This document shows positions 47,035 through 59,452 of a stretch of DNA of 64,000 bases, in pieces. Every line of letters begins with the position of its first letter. The first letter of the stretch is position 1. Origin of the DNA: Saccharomycopsis fibuligera x Saccharomycopsis cf. fibuligera (Eukaryota > Ascomycota > Saccharomycetes > Ascoideales > Saccharomycopsidaceae); NCBI GenBank assembly GCA_001936135.1, contig CP012812.1, positions 1,736,001 to 1,800,000 on the forward strand, in the 5' to 3' direction. Under the pieces are notes generated by a model that was not told the DNA's origin, did no database searches, and saw only the letters and a program-made list of their open reading frames with translations. Position numbers and translations under genes: made by a program.

Positions 47035-50000
47035 CCGTGCTCTGTCATAATCTTGTCAATGAAGTTCAGCATGCTAAGTTTGATATCCACACCATCCAAC
47101 GACTGGACTGTGACACCCAAGAAGATTTCGGGAAAGCCCAAGTCTTTCATTTTGAATTTTAGGTTAAGAGCAGCCTTAATGTCATCAACAACCTTCTGAG
47201 TTTTGCCACAAATTAGCAAGTCGTCCACGTAAATAGCAACAAGACAGTCATTTCCTTTGAACAAACAGGGATCGATCGTACTAGCTTCCAAACCGGCAGT
47301 AACAAGCACTTTGGAGATTATGTCATACCAGATTTTTGGGGACTGCTTCAAACCATACAATCCTTTCTTCAACATCCATAAGTGCCCCTTGGGAGTGGCC
47401 GTACCAGCAGGTGGTCTCACATAAACATCGAAGTCAATGTCACCATAAAGAAAAGCAGTAGAGGTATCCATCTGACAGACAACATACTTATTCAAGGCAG
47501 CAAGTGCAAATGTGATTCGCATAGTGTCAAAGCTCATAACAGGAGCCCATGAGTTGAGAAAGTTGACGCCTTTCTCTTGACTGAAACCTTTGCAGACCAA
47601 GCGAGCCTTAAATCTCTCACCACTTGGATCATCTTTCACAGCAAACACCCAACGTGAAGCAATAGATTGAATGTCTGGAGTTTCTTTCACTAGTTCGTAG
47701 ACATTGAGATTGTCTAGCGCAGATAACTCTTCAGCTATGGCAGCAATCCGTTTCTCCTTCTCACTGGAATTGAGTACCTGATGGTAAGTTTCAGGTATCA
47801 AGTACTTCGTACGGGCAACGGCCAAAAAGCCTTGCTCAGCATCACTGATGTAACCACTTGTATCACTGTCTGATTCTCCCTCTTCGATGAACAACCTTGA
47901 AGGACCGGCTTCAACTGTCTTTAAACCTTCAATAGCTCTGATAGGAACAGAACCAATGTCATGTAAATATGCCTTGTGGTGATCAGAAAATGCTTTTCTC
48001 GCATCAGCAGCAGCAATATTCTTCCCAGCCATTGATTCGTAAGCAGCTTAGTGGTGAGTAACAGGAGTGACTGTGTTTGGCGCAAACTCAAGCATGAGCT
48101 TCTTTGTTGGCTTCCGGTTGATGATTGAAATTGGGTCATCACTCAGATCAGAATCGGAGGCAGCAGTTCTTTTGATAGCAGGCAATGCATGAGGTGCCTT
48201 ATTCACAGCTTGTTGAATCTCGGAATCAGTCTGTTCTACCATTGAGTCATCAGATTCGGCAACAATTCTATCATCAGGATTGACTTCGCTTTCAGTGTCT
48301 TGTTGAACGTTAGTGTCCTGACCTTGAATTGAGAGATCTTCAGAGGACAAACCGGCAGCAGAGCCATCACCAGCAGCAGCAGTCGAACCAACACCATAAC
48401 TACCAGCAGAATATGTGACAGAAGAGTCTCTTTCACTTGACTTGAAAGGATAAACATCTGGAAGAAAGTTGAATGCCGAGCTTCTCAAGATTCGGTAAGT
48501 ATTGTCTTCAAGAATGAAAGCAATACTGGTAGTTTTGTGGAATCCTAAGAAAGTGCCTTTGAAGTCTCTCCCGATAATTTTGTTCCCAGCAGTAAAATTT
48601 TTGGCAAAAATGCGACAACCAAATGGAGCAATTGTGCCAACGGCTTTCGAGCGACTAGAGAAAATCTCATATGGCGAAGGACCACCATTTCTTGGCAAGT
48701 AGTTGTGCAAGAAAACGGCATGATTGAAGCAAAAGTTCCAATATTCCTTTGTCATTCCAGAGCTAATCATCAAGAGTTTGACCTTTTCCATGATTGTACG
48801 ATTCAAGCGTTCAGAGGAGCCGTTTTGATGACTTGAATAAGGAGCCGTGAACTCAGCCTCAATATATCTCTGGCCTTGATTGTTACCAGCAAGAAACTTA
48901 TTGAGCAAGACAGTATCAAACTCATTGTCAGCACGAAACTTAACGATCCGTTTGCCTTGTTGTTGCAAGACACCACTCATATACTGCAAACATTCAATAG
49001 TTTTGGAACTGACCTCGGATTTGTACTTCAAAACTCTAACAACAGCGAAGGTGGACCGTCTGTCAGACACAACCAAACCATAAATGTTGTTGTGCGGACC
49101 AATGACATCAGCTTGGATCATCTCACCGATATCAAAATCTTCTGGCTTTTTAGTTGAGGTACCAGAGCGTCTTTGAACAACCGAGCTGCAACTTTCACAA
49201 GTTTTCAAAACATCTTTGATTTGTTGATCAGTGAAGCCCATATGTTTAATGATAGTCTTCAATTGTTGAAACTTGGCATGTCCATTAGCCACATGGCACT
49301 GCAAAATATCTTTTGTAGCATCAGAATCACCAAGCAAAACCAAATCTGTAGCAGGAGAATTGACAACTGTTTTAACAGATGCGGGATCGATCACCCAGAA
49401 TTTTCCCTGCTTGGGAATTTGAATCACTTGATTGCCTTTAGAGATCAAACCACAGTGCTTTGTCAAATGAATCTCATAGTCCTTCTCCGTCAACTTGTGG
49501 CAGCTAAGTAAATTTCTAGGAGCCTGTTCAATGAGCTTTGCATCCTCAATCTTCAAGTTTCCAATACTAACTGTTCCTTCAACCATGCAATTAGTAGTAC
49601 TGCTGATTCCTTGAACAGTAACGTTTGCAACTTTCTTGTTCAGTAACATCGATCCATCATTCACAACATTGATACCAGCACCGCTGTCTAAGACAAAGCC
49701 TTTGTCAGTAACAGCGTCAGTAAGATACACTTCTTCAATGAAGTGAGTCTCCTCTGATGGTTCAGCCAGATCAGTTGAAGTATCAATGACAATTTGACCG
49801 TTGCCGTTGTGAACGACTTCAGCACCGATTGGAACTTCAACAAGATTGACAAGCTCTTTACGGCTTTTGTAAGACTGATTTCTGTTCTTGTTTTTGTAAC
49901 AGTCATTGCTGTAATGGCCAAGTTTTCCACAGGTGAAGCACTTAATAAGGAGTACCGGCTTCTTTCTCAGTCTGGCATCTGCCAACTGAACCAATTCATC

Positions 50001-51178
50001 ATTTGGTGCCAACTTTGCACGAGAGCCAGAATCAATCTCCACCAAGTCTCTAGCAGCTAGGTCATTAGAGCTCTCCATAGCATCAGCGAAAGATGTGCTA
50101 AGCAATCCGCGGGCGTTGGTGAGCAAGCGGGTTTCACTAAGAGCAACATGGAGACTCTTGGTACCAAGTAAGCTGAATCCAATGATACCACCAAAGTTGG
50201 AGAAGTTTACATCTTTGTAGTAGTACTTGAAGATTTCCAAGTAGTCTTCAATAGCATCACGGTCTTTGACAACAAATGCCTCATGGACAAAGTCGTTGAA
50301 AATTTTGACAATGTAGAATGAGTCAATTGATTTGAACTTTTTGTTGATTGTTTTCAACAAATCGAACCCTTCGGTGTAACGTTGATAGTTCTTTAACAAC
50401 GAAGCGTCAACCTTTTTGTGTATAAGCTGGTAGATAATATCATTAAGCTTTGGCGGATACTTGTCAAACTCATCAGAGTCTAACATTTTCTCAACATCGA
50501 TAACAGTAACATCATTGATGATAACTTTCAATTTGTTTTGAAGAAATGATCTCAACAAAGGGTACTGGAACCATTGGGTAATCGGCTTGACATTCAATTT
50601 GGAGATCCCATCAAGCCTTGCTTTGTAGGTACCGTCTGCAACATCAAAATCGTTGAACTTAAACATGATAAAAAAATTTTTTTTTATTTTTTTTTATTTT
50701 TTTTTTTGTTTGTCCAGACTGTAAATCTGTAAAAAGTGGGTTGATAAAGAAGAGTTAGAAAAAATAGTTTGATGAAGAAAAATAAAGTGTATTGGATAGA
50801 AAAATAAAGAGTGTAAAGTTTTTAAGCTTAGTTCTGTAAAGAAGTATATAATTGTAGAGAACATGAAAAGAAAAGAAGCGGGAAAGGCCCGCCTTAAGTA
50901 GGAAAAATAAGTTGAGTAAATGAAATTGGAGTGGCGTAATAAAGGTGGCGGGAAAAACAAAAGTTTTCACGCAGCAGTAAGGATCGGCACCCCATGTAGA
51001 AGCGCGCGCAGACGGAATGAAAAAGTAAACAAATAAGATGCAGCAGAACTGTATACCATGCAAATGGATCAACAGTATACCATGACAATGGATGAAAACA
51101 TAAAAGGAGTAAAGGAGACAAAGAGTCAAAAATTAAGAAGGTAAGGACTAAAGGAAGATGAATGTTTGAATTTCAACA
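47035..51178 (-). mobile_element. B-prime 1: older relative of family B, 3' end missing
   Basis: Minus-strand element with 5' LTR 50728-51178 (451 bp), tRNA-Tyr-type primer site (50717-50727), A/T-rich leader, gag from the ATG at 50664-50666, CCHC knuckle (CFTCGKLGHYSNDC), DSGA protease, integrase, Ser-rich linker and most of RT including YVDD. It stops at 47035, so RNase H and the 3' LTR are missing. The protein is clearly homologous to B1 but diverged throughout, hence a separate, older subfamily. The frame is open in two long pieces (48048-50666 and 47022-48032), with about one break. Confidence 0.88.
50728..51178 (-). repeat. B-prime 1 5' LTR (451 bp)
   Basis: TGTAAAAAGTGGG to TTTCAACA on the plus strand. 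Alignable with the family B LTR but clearly diverged; the GTCTAGGTGCC tandem motif of B is altered. Confidence 0.88.
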
Positions 51179-51453
51179 TCTACGTGCGCGGTGCCGATCC
51201 TTACTGCTGCGTGAAAATTTTTCTTTTTCCCGCCACCTTTATCCCGCCACTCCAATTTAATTAACTCAACTTATTTTTCCTACTTAAGGCGGGCTTCTCC
51301 CGCTTCCTTTCTTTTCTTGTTTTCATTATTATATACTTCCTTACAGAACTAAGCTTAACAACTTTACACTCTTTATTTTTTTATTTGAAAACACTTTACT
51401 TTTCTGCATCAAATTATCTTTTCTGACTCTTCTTTATCAACCCACTTTTTACA
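51179..51453 (+). repeat. B-prime LTR fragment, opposite orientation
   Basis: Begins in mid-LTR at TCTACGTGCGCGGTGCC and runs to the LTR end CCCACTTTTTACA. It lies head-to-head with the B-prime 1 LTR. B-prime 1 most simply inserted into an older plus-strand B-prime LTR at TCTAC; the other part of that LTR is gone from the left side. Confidence 0.8.
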
Positions 51454-52270
51454 TTCTAGAACTTTCTAGCAGCAACCGGATCTATCTTTGAATTATCACT
51501 CTCAACACCCTCTCTTAATTCAAAGTCTCGCATCCCACAATAACCACGTAGTAGTTTGAACTGGTCGGCCGGAATGGCTTTGGTAAAGATATCAACCACC
51601 ATGACTCCCGTTGATAAGTACTCGAACTGAGTTTGGCCTTTGGCAATATGGTCTCTGATGAAATTCAACGTGATATCAATGTGCTTCGTTCTGTGATGGG
51701 AGCTAGGGTGTTTGGCTATTTCAATGCAGCTCTGGTTGTCGTCGTACATCTTGACAGACTCAACTGCAATGCCAAACTCGTTGAACAACTGCTGTAGCCA
51801 TAAGCCTTCTTTGGCGCCCTCACACAATGCGATGTACTCTGCTTCGGCAGTAGACAATGCGACCGTTGGCTGCTTCTTTGATCTCCAGGTTATTGTACCA
51901 CCAGCATATTTGAGCACAAAGCCGGTGGTGGACTTTCACGTAGCCTTGTCGTTTGCCCAGTCTGCATCACAGTAGCCCTGTAATTGAGTTGTCTGGTCAT
52001 AGCTTTGATAAAATAAACCAACATCTGCTGTGCCTTTCAAGTATCTTAGTACTCGCTTCGCCGCACGAAGATGTACCTCCTTGGGTTCTTTGAGGTATCT
52101 TGACAATACACCCACATTATAGCTTATGTCTACTCTGACCGTATTAGCAGCAAACAAGAGCTTTCCAATAATGGATCTGTACCTAGTAGCATCACAGTCT
52201 TTACTGCTTGTGTCGGCGCTCGTTAAGTCCTGTCCGACAACTGCTGGTGTTGGTTCGCTGTGACAGTCTT
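51454..52270 (-). mobile_element. A11: 3' end of an older family A copy
   Basis: Tail of an A LTR (51454-51507) followed by the pol 3' end and RNase H into late RT, ending at 52270 against another A LTR. It carries many substitutions absent from A0 to A8, so it is an older lineage. It picks up the pol map almost exactly where A10 (52815-54722) stops, so the two are probably halves of one element now in inverted order. A few breaks. Confidence 0.8.
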
Positions 52271-52814
52271 TGTTGTAGTTTGATAAACCTATCACTTGAC
52301 ATAACGTTATATCCTGAAAATAAATCACAAAACACTTGTTGTTATTAACTATATCCTATATATGAAAAACATCAATCAGTCACAAAGATGGAGGAGACGC
52401 CCCTTATTTATAGTCAGTCAGGGTGGCTGTGCCGGGACTGATGCATGACTAGTGTGGCCACATAGAATCTTCTAGAATATTCCGGAACTGCACGGATATG
52501 CACGGAAATGTATGGAACATCATGGAACTTCTTGGAACATCATGGAACATCATGGAACTTCATGGAACACTATGGAACTTCATGGAACATTATGGAACTT
52601 CATGGAACATTATGGAACTTCATGGAAGATTCTAGAGCTTTCTCGTATATGTCTCGTATATTATGCAACCTTCTAGAATGTTCTCGAACAATCTCGTATT
52701 TTCTCGTATATCGTGGAACATTCTAGAACAACATCGAATCCTCTGGAAACTCATGGAATATTCTAGAACTTTCTAGAAGCAACTGGATCTATCTTTGAAT
52801 TATTACTCTCAACA
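52271..52814 (-). repeat. Family A LTR at the A11 / A10 junction (544 bp)
   Basis: Complete young-type LTR with heat-shock array. Left flank GTCTT and right flank TGTCG do not match; minus-strand A11 is on one side and plus-strand A10 on the other, so it sits at an inversion or recombination breakpoint. Confidence 0.92.
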
Positions 52815-54722
52815 TGTCGGAACTGATAACGGCGGGGAGTTTGTAAACAACAAGTTGCACGCGTTCATGAAGGAGCGCGGCATTCAGCATGAGCTAACTG
52901 TCCCACATCATTCCTATCAAAATGGTGTTGCTGAGAGAATGCATCGCACCATTCAGGAGAAGGCGCGGACTCTCATGTTGCACTCTGCTGCGCCGGTTCA
53001 GCTCTGGCCGGAAGCCGTCTCAACTGCTGTGTACTTGATCAATCGCAGCCCAACAAGAGTGCTTGGCAATGATATACCGTTCACCAAGTGGTACGACATG
53101 GAACCACTGCTTGATCATTTGAGAACCTTTGGATGCATTGGATATTGTGTTGTGCCAGCTGCATTGAGACATGGCAAGCTAAGTGCAACTTCGAAGAAGT
53201 GTGCCATGATGGGCTACGACAGAGATCACAAAGCATACAGGATGTATGATTCTGATGCCGGGCAGATAGTTGTCTCGGCACAAGTAACGTTTGATGAACA
53301 ACATTCGTTTTTCAAGTGGGCTACCCCTGCCCCTATGGCTGACAATGTGTCTACTACCACCTACGGGTCTGTTGCTGCGCCAGGCATTTCACCGGTTACT
53401 GCTGTACAGGATGAGGACCTTATCCCAGCCGATGTGACAGCCGCTGATACTGCTGGCACTGGCGAAGATGAAAGCACTGCTGAAGACGACACTGACGTAC
53501 ACGTTGACAATAGTGACGATGATGTCCCCTCGGATACTGACAAAGATGGCTTCCTGCCGGTACAAGTGAAACGGAAGAGATACAGACCAAGAACTCATGC
53601 TGCTACAAAGACTTTGATATCAAGAAACCCATTCGACGTTCTTGAAGAGGTGTACGATGAATACGAAGCCTCATCCGCCAGTTCCGATTCAGAGAGGGAA
53701 TCGCCTAAACCAGAGACAAAAGTTAGAAAAGTTGCCACCGGCGACATTATCCCGTTTGTTCCGCATGGATCCACTGGCGAAAGCGCCGTTGTTCCATTAC
53801 TTACTCCAAAGATACAACCAACTGTTGAAGAGGTCGATGATGAAGATGACATCAGTGAATCAGAACTGAGTGACTCGCAGAAGCTATTGGGCTACGAGGC
53901 AAACCTCGCTGCTACTTGTTACATGGCTGGCAGCGCTCTCGATGAGAATATGCCAATGAATTACAACAGTGCAATGCAGACCGACGAACGGGACCAGTGG
54001 AAGGAAGCGTGTGATAAAGAAATTGAAGCCCACAAAGCCAATAGCACCTACGAGTTGGTGACTTTGCCGGAAGGGCGAAAGCCAATCACCTGCAAGTGGG
54101 TGTTCACGATCAAGGATGGTGGCTTACACAAGGCAAGACTAGTCGCTCGTGGTTTTTCGCAATTGAAAGGTATTGACTACAATGAAACGTTTGCTCCCGT
54201 TGTTCGGTACGAGTCTATTCGTATTATGTTGGCTGTTGCTGCTCCGAAAGGATTTCAGGTTCACCAGATGGATGTGAAGACTGCGTTCTTGAATGGTGAG
54301 CTCGAGGAAGAATTATACATGACACAACCAGAAGGCTATGTTGCAAAGGGAAATGAAAATAAAGTGCTTAGATTGAAAAAGAGCTTGTATGGTTTGAAAC
54401 AGGCTCCGCTTGTGTGGAATGACAAGATCAACGGCGTCTTGGCAAAGCTAGGCTTCAGACGGAATCAAGCTGAATATTGCCTATACACTCGCAAAAGTGA
54501 AAAGTCCTTTGTAATGGTTGCGCTTTATGTGGATGATTTGCTTATTGCTGGTAGCACCAAGGAAGCAATAGACATTGTGAAAACGGAGCTAATAAATGAG
54601 TTCAAAATGAAGGACTTGGATGCTACAAAGAAGTTCCTAGGCATGAACATTAAGCAGACAGAGAGTGGAATCCTGTTGAGTCTTCGAGACTACATTCAGT
54701 CATTGCTTAGCGAGTTCGGAAT
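52815..54722 (+). mobile_element. A10: middle part of an older family A copy
   Basis: Plus-strand integrase C-terminal part (DNGGEF, NGVAERMHRT), acidic linker and RT up to YVDD and the following thumb region, cut at 54722 by a B-prime LTR. The frame is open throughout this piece despite many substitutions relative to A5, so it decayed slowly or was cut recently. Gag, protease and RNase H are absent. Confidence 0.85.
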
Positions 54723-55175
54723 TGTAAAAAGTGGGTTGATAAAGAAGAGTTAGAAAAAATAGTTTGATGAAGAAAAATAAAGTGTATTGGATAGAAAAAT
54801 AAAGAGTGTAAAGTTGTCAAGCGTAGTTCTGTTAAGAAGTATATAATAATGAAAACAAGAAAAGAAAAGAAGCGGGAGAAGCCCGCCTTAAGTAGGAAAA
54901 ATAAGTTGAGTTAATTAAATTGGAGTGGCGGGATAAAGGTGGCGGGAAAAAGAAAAATTTTCACGCAGCAGTAAGGATCGGCACCGCGCACGTAGACGGC
55001 GCACGTAGAGGGGACGAAAAAGTAAACAAATAAGATGCGTCAAAACGGTATACCATGATAATGGGTGAACAGTATAACATGACAATGGGTGACACATAAA
55101 AGGAGTAAAGAAGATAAGGAGTCCAGAAGCTAAAAAGATAAGGATCAAGGGAAGATTAATGTTTGAAATTCAACA
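54723..55175 (-). repeat. B-prime 2 3' LTR (453 bp)
   Basis: TGTAAAAAGTGGG to AATTCAACA on the plus strand. Two tandem GCACGTAGA-type motifs near 54987-55010 correspond to the three 13-bp copies in the family B LTR. Confidence 0.88.
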
Positions 55176-58042
55176 CACCCTCCCAAACATGAAGACATTA
55201 ATCAGAGATTATGAGAAGATAAATCAGTTGAAAATAAGGGAGCATAGGGAAGTAAAAGTAGTGCGGTCAGTAGTAGCCTTAGTGAGGATGTGGGCAATAT
55301 TAACTTTGGTATTGACGTAGTTGAGTTTGATCACCTTTTGTTCAACCAAAGCTCTGATGAAGTGAAATCTAACCGCAATATGCTTTGTTTTCTAATGAGA
55401 AGCTTTGTGCGCGCTAAGTGTAAGAGCACTAAGGTTGTCGCTGGCGCAGTTGATGTAGGAGCAGGGAAAACCAATTTCATTAAGTAGATTCATAACATAG
55501 ACGCCTGTTCTGGCAGCATCGCTCAAAGCAACGTACTCAGCTTCTGCACTGCTAAAGGCAACGCAACTTTGTTTTCTGCTAGACCAAGACACAATCTGGT
55601 TATTGATCATCACCAAGTGGCCACTTTGCAGCTTTCTGTTCAGTTTTGAGGTAGCATAATCTGAATCGCTGAACACGGTAATTCTGTAGTTTTGTTCAGC
55701 AGGATAGTCCGAGACAAGACCCTCAGTTTTGGACTTGTCCAAATATCTAAAGTCTTTGATGTCAACATTACCGCCTTCCTTGCCGTAGACAAGACCTTGA
55801 TCTTTAGTTTCAATGAGATAGTGGAACACCCTATAAGCAGCTTTCAAGTGTGTAGCTCTGGCCTTCACAACGAACTGACTGAGAAGACTGATGGGAAATG
55901 AAACGTCACTTCTGACAGAGTTTGCAACGTAAAGTAAAGTCCCAATAAGGGAGCGAAATTTTGTCTGCTCCTCATCCGACAACTCTGGTGAGTTCTCATC
56001 ATATGGGTCGAAGCCTTTCACCATAGGCGTGTCCACTTTACCTAACTTGACAACACCGTGCTCTGTCATTATCTTGTCAATGAAGTTCAGCATGCTAAGT
56101 TTGATATCCCCTCCATCTAGCGATTCGACGGTGACACCCAAGAAGATTTCAGGAAATCCCAAGTCTTTCATCTTGAATTTTGAGTTAAGAGCAGCCTTAA
56201 TATCATCAACAACGTTGTGAGTTTTGCCACAAATTAGCAAGTCATCCACGTAAATAGCAACAAGACAGTCATTTCCCTTGAACAAACAGGGATCAATAGT
56301 ACTAGCTTCCATGCCGGCAGCAACAACCTACTTGGAGATTGTGTCATACCACATTTTTGGAGACTGATTCAAACCATACAACCCTTTCTTCAACTTCCAT
56401 AAGTGCCCTTTGGGAGTGACCGTACCAGCAGGTGGTCTCACATAAACATCAAAGTCAATGTCGCCATAGAGAAAAGCAGTGGAGGTATCCATCTGACAGA
56501 CAACATACTTATCCAAGGCAGCAAGCGCGAATGTGATTCTCATAGTGTCAAAGCTCATAACAGGAGCCCATGAGTTGAGAAAGTTGACGCCTTTCTCTTG
56601 ACTGAAACCCTTGCAGACCAAGCGAGCTTTGAATCTTTCACCACTGGGATCATCTTTCACAGCAAACACCCAACGTGAAGCAATAGATTGAATGTCTGGA
56701 GTTTCTTTCACTAGTTCGTAGACATTGAGATTGTCTAGCGCAGATAACTCTTCAGCTATGGCAGCAATCCGTTTCTCCTTCTCACTGGAATTGAGTACCT
56801 GATGGTAAGTTTCAGGTATCAAGTACTTGGTACGAGCAACAGCCAAAAAGGCTTGTTCTGCATCACTGATGTAACCACTTGTATCACTGTCTGATTCTCC
56901 TTCTTCAATGAACAACCTTGAAGGACCGGCTTCAACTGTCTTTAAACCTTCAATAGCTCTAATAGGAACAGAACCAATGTCATGTAAATATGCCTTTTGA
57001 TGATCAGACAACGCTTTTCTTGCATCAGCAGCATCAATATTCCTCCCAGCCATTGACTCGTAAGCAGCTTGGTGGTGAGTGACGGGAGTAACCGTGTTTG
57101 GCGCAAACTCAAGCATGAGCTTCTTTGTTGGCTTTCGGTTGATGATTGAAATTGGATCATCACTCAGATCAGAATCGGAGGCAGCAGTTCTTTTGATAGC
57201 AGGCAATGCATGAGGTGCCTTAGTCACAGCTTGTTGAATCTCGGAATCAGTCTGTTCTACCATTGAGTCATCAGATTCGGCGACAATTCTATCATCAGGA
57301 TTGGCTTCGCTTTCAGTGTCTTGTTGAACGTTAGTGTCCTGACCTTGAATTGAGAGATCGTCAGAGGACAAACCAGCAGCAGAGCCATTACCAGCAGTAG
57401 AGCCACTACCAGTAGCGGCATTCGAGCCAACACCATAACCACTAGCAGAATATGTGACTGAGGAGTCCCTTTCACTTGAGTTGAAAGGATAAACGTCTGG
57501 AAGAAAGTTGAAGGCCGAGCTTCTCAAGATTCGGTAAGTATTGTCTTCAAGGATGAAAGCAATACTGGTAGTTTTGTGAAATCCTAAGAAAGTGCCTTTG
57601 AAGTCTCTCCCGATAATTTTGTTCCCAGCAGTAAAATTTTTGGCAAAAATGCGACAACCAAATGGTGCAATTGTGCCAACGGCTTTCGAGCGATTAGAGA
57701 AAATCTCATATGGCGAAGGTCCACCATTTCTTGGCAAGTAGTTGTGCAAGAAAACAGCATGATTGAAGCAAAAGTTCCAATATTCTTTTGTCATTCCAGA
57801 GCTAATCATCAAGAGTTTGACCTTTTCCATGATTGTACGATTCAAGCGTTCTGAGGAGCCGTTTTGATGACTTGAGTAAGGAGCCGTGAACTCTGCCTCA
57901 ATGTAACTCTGGCCTTGATTATCACCAGCAAGGAACTTGTTGAGCAACACAGTATCAAACTCATTGTCAGCACGAAACTTAACAATCCGCTGGCCTTGTT
58001 GCTGCAAGACACCACTCATGTACTGCAAGCATTCAATAGTTT
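54723..58042 (-). mobile_element. B-prime 2: 3' part of a B-prime element
   Basis: 3' LTR 54723-55175, reversed purine tract CACCCTCCC (55176-55184), then RNase H, RT with YVDD, the Ser-rich linker and integrase up to 58042, where a plus-strand A LTR begins. Gag, protease and the 5' LTR are missing. The remaining frame is open in two long pieces (55392-56312 and 56328-58028), with a few breaks. It differs from B-prime 1 where they overlap, so it is a separate copy. Confidence 0.88.
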
Positions 58043-58415
58043 TGTTGAGAGTGATAATTCAAAGATAGATCCGGTTGCTGCTAGAAAGTTCTAGAATATT
58101 CCATGAGTTTCCATAATGTTCCATAATGTTCCATGATGTTCCATAGTGTTCTATGATGTTCCATGATGTTCCATGCAGTTCCGTACATATCCGTGCAGTT
58201 CCGGAATATTCTAGAAGATTCTATGTGGCCACATTGGTCATGCATTACTTCCGCCACAGCCACCCTGGCTTACTATAAATAAGGGGCGTCTACCCCATCT
58301 TTGTGACTGATTGATGTTTTTCATATATAGCATATAGTTAATAACAACAAGTGTTTTGTGATTTATTTTCAGGATATAGCGTTATGTCAAGTGATAGGTT
58401 TATCAAACTACAACA
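58043..58415 (+). repeat. Shortened, diverged family A LTR at the array edge (373 bp)
   Basis: Starts TGTTGAGAGTGATAATTC and ends CTACAACA, keeping the TATAAATA box and part of the GGAAC step array but lacking much of the middle. The left flank is B-prime integrase and the right flank is non-element DNA; flanks TAGTT and AAAGA do not match. Oldest A LTR in the window and the right boundary of the array. Confidence 0.85.
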
Positions 58416-58893
58416 AAAGATGAGTCTTTTACAATCACAATAATGAACTTTAAATAATTAAACCTAAGCAAGCAGGTAGAAGCCCATAAAAACAATATCT
58501 GTGGTTTGAAAGACAGGATACTTTCATCTAGATTTATAGCTCCTAATAAAACGAAGCACAGTTCAGTTTTACTATACAACTAAGTTTCACTGTGTAACTC
58601 AGATCCAGACAAGTGACTATACTTGTTGAATTGGAGCTATCATTCTGCACTATTGATTACTACTGATTTAGTCTAACTGGATACATTGGTATTCTCGGTT
58701 TATTTTTCTTACAACACTATTCCCCCTTTTCTATTTTAACTTTATTTTTATTATACTTATACTTTCTAGGTATTGTTCACTAAATCACTACACCCACACT
58801 AGTACAGGAAGAGTAGGGAGGTAGGAATAATGAAATAAGGTTATTGAATCAAGTTACTGGTAAGCAACTGAGTTCAATGGTCTTTGCATTTCA
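58416..58893. other. Non-element AT-rich DNA, no gene seen
   Basis: About 480 bp between two A LTRs without a supported coding frame. A short stretch at 58624-58716 starts TGTTGAATTGG and ends TTACAACA, followed by a pyrimidine tract (CTATTCCCCCTTTT). This resembles a small LTR end next to a reversed purine tract, but it is too short to assign. Confidence 0.4.
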
Positions 58894-59447
58894 TGTTGTA
58901 GTTTGATAAACCTATCACTTGACATAACGTTATATCCTGAAAATGAATCACAAAACACTTGTTGTTATTAACTATATCCTATATATGAAAAACATCAATC
59001 AGTCACAAAGATGGAGGAGACGCCCCTTATTTATAGTCAGTCAGGGTGGCTGTGCCGGGACTGATGCATGACTAGTGTGGCCACATAGAATCTTCTAGAA
59101 TATTCCGGAACTGCACGGATATGCACGGAACTGCACGGAAATGTATGGAACATCATGGAACTTCTTGGAACATCATGGAACATCATGGAACTTCATGGAA
59201 CACTATGGAACTTCATGGAACATTATGGAACTTCATGGAACATTATGGAACTTCATGGAAGATTCTAGAGCTTTCTCGTATATGTCTCGTATATTATGCA
59301 ACCTTCTAGAATGTTCTCGAACAATCTCGTATTTTCTCGTATATCGTGGAACATTCTAGAACAACATCGAATCCTCTGGAAACTCATGGAATATTCTAGA
59401 ACTTTCTAGAAGCAACTGGATCTATCTTTGAATTATTACTCTCAACA
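58894..59447 (-). repeat. Solo family A LTR in non-element DNA, TSD TTTCA
   Basis: Complete 554-bp LTR flanked by the 5-bp duplication TTTCA (58889-58893 and 59448-59452) with no internal region, so a clean insertion followed by LTR-LTR recombination. The heat-shock array runs 59087-59412 and the TATA box lies just to its left (element sense minus). Confidence 0.95.
59087..59412. promoter_or_regulatory. Heat-shock-element array in the solo LTR
   Basis: Same architecture as 4196-4491: five alternating units at each end, a four-unit run in the middle and a series of GGAAC units at 10-bp steps. Here the array sits outside any element body, next to non-element DNA, where it could act on neighbouring transcription. 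Confidence 0.75.
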
Positions 59448-59452
59448 TTTCA

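Noticed and set aside
4003-59447. CRISPR-like or satellite array
   Set aside because: The repeated units are dispersed LTRs with target duplications and pol genes between them; there are no short spacers and no cas-like genes.
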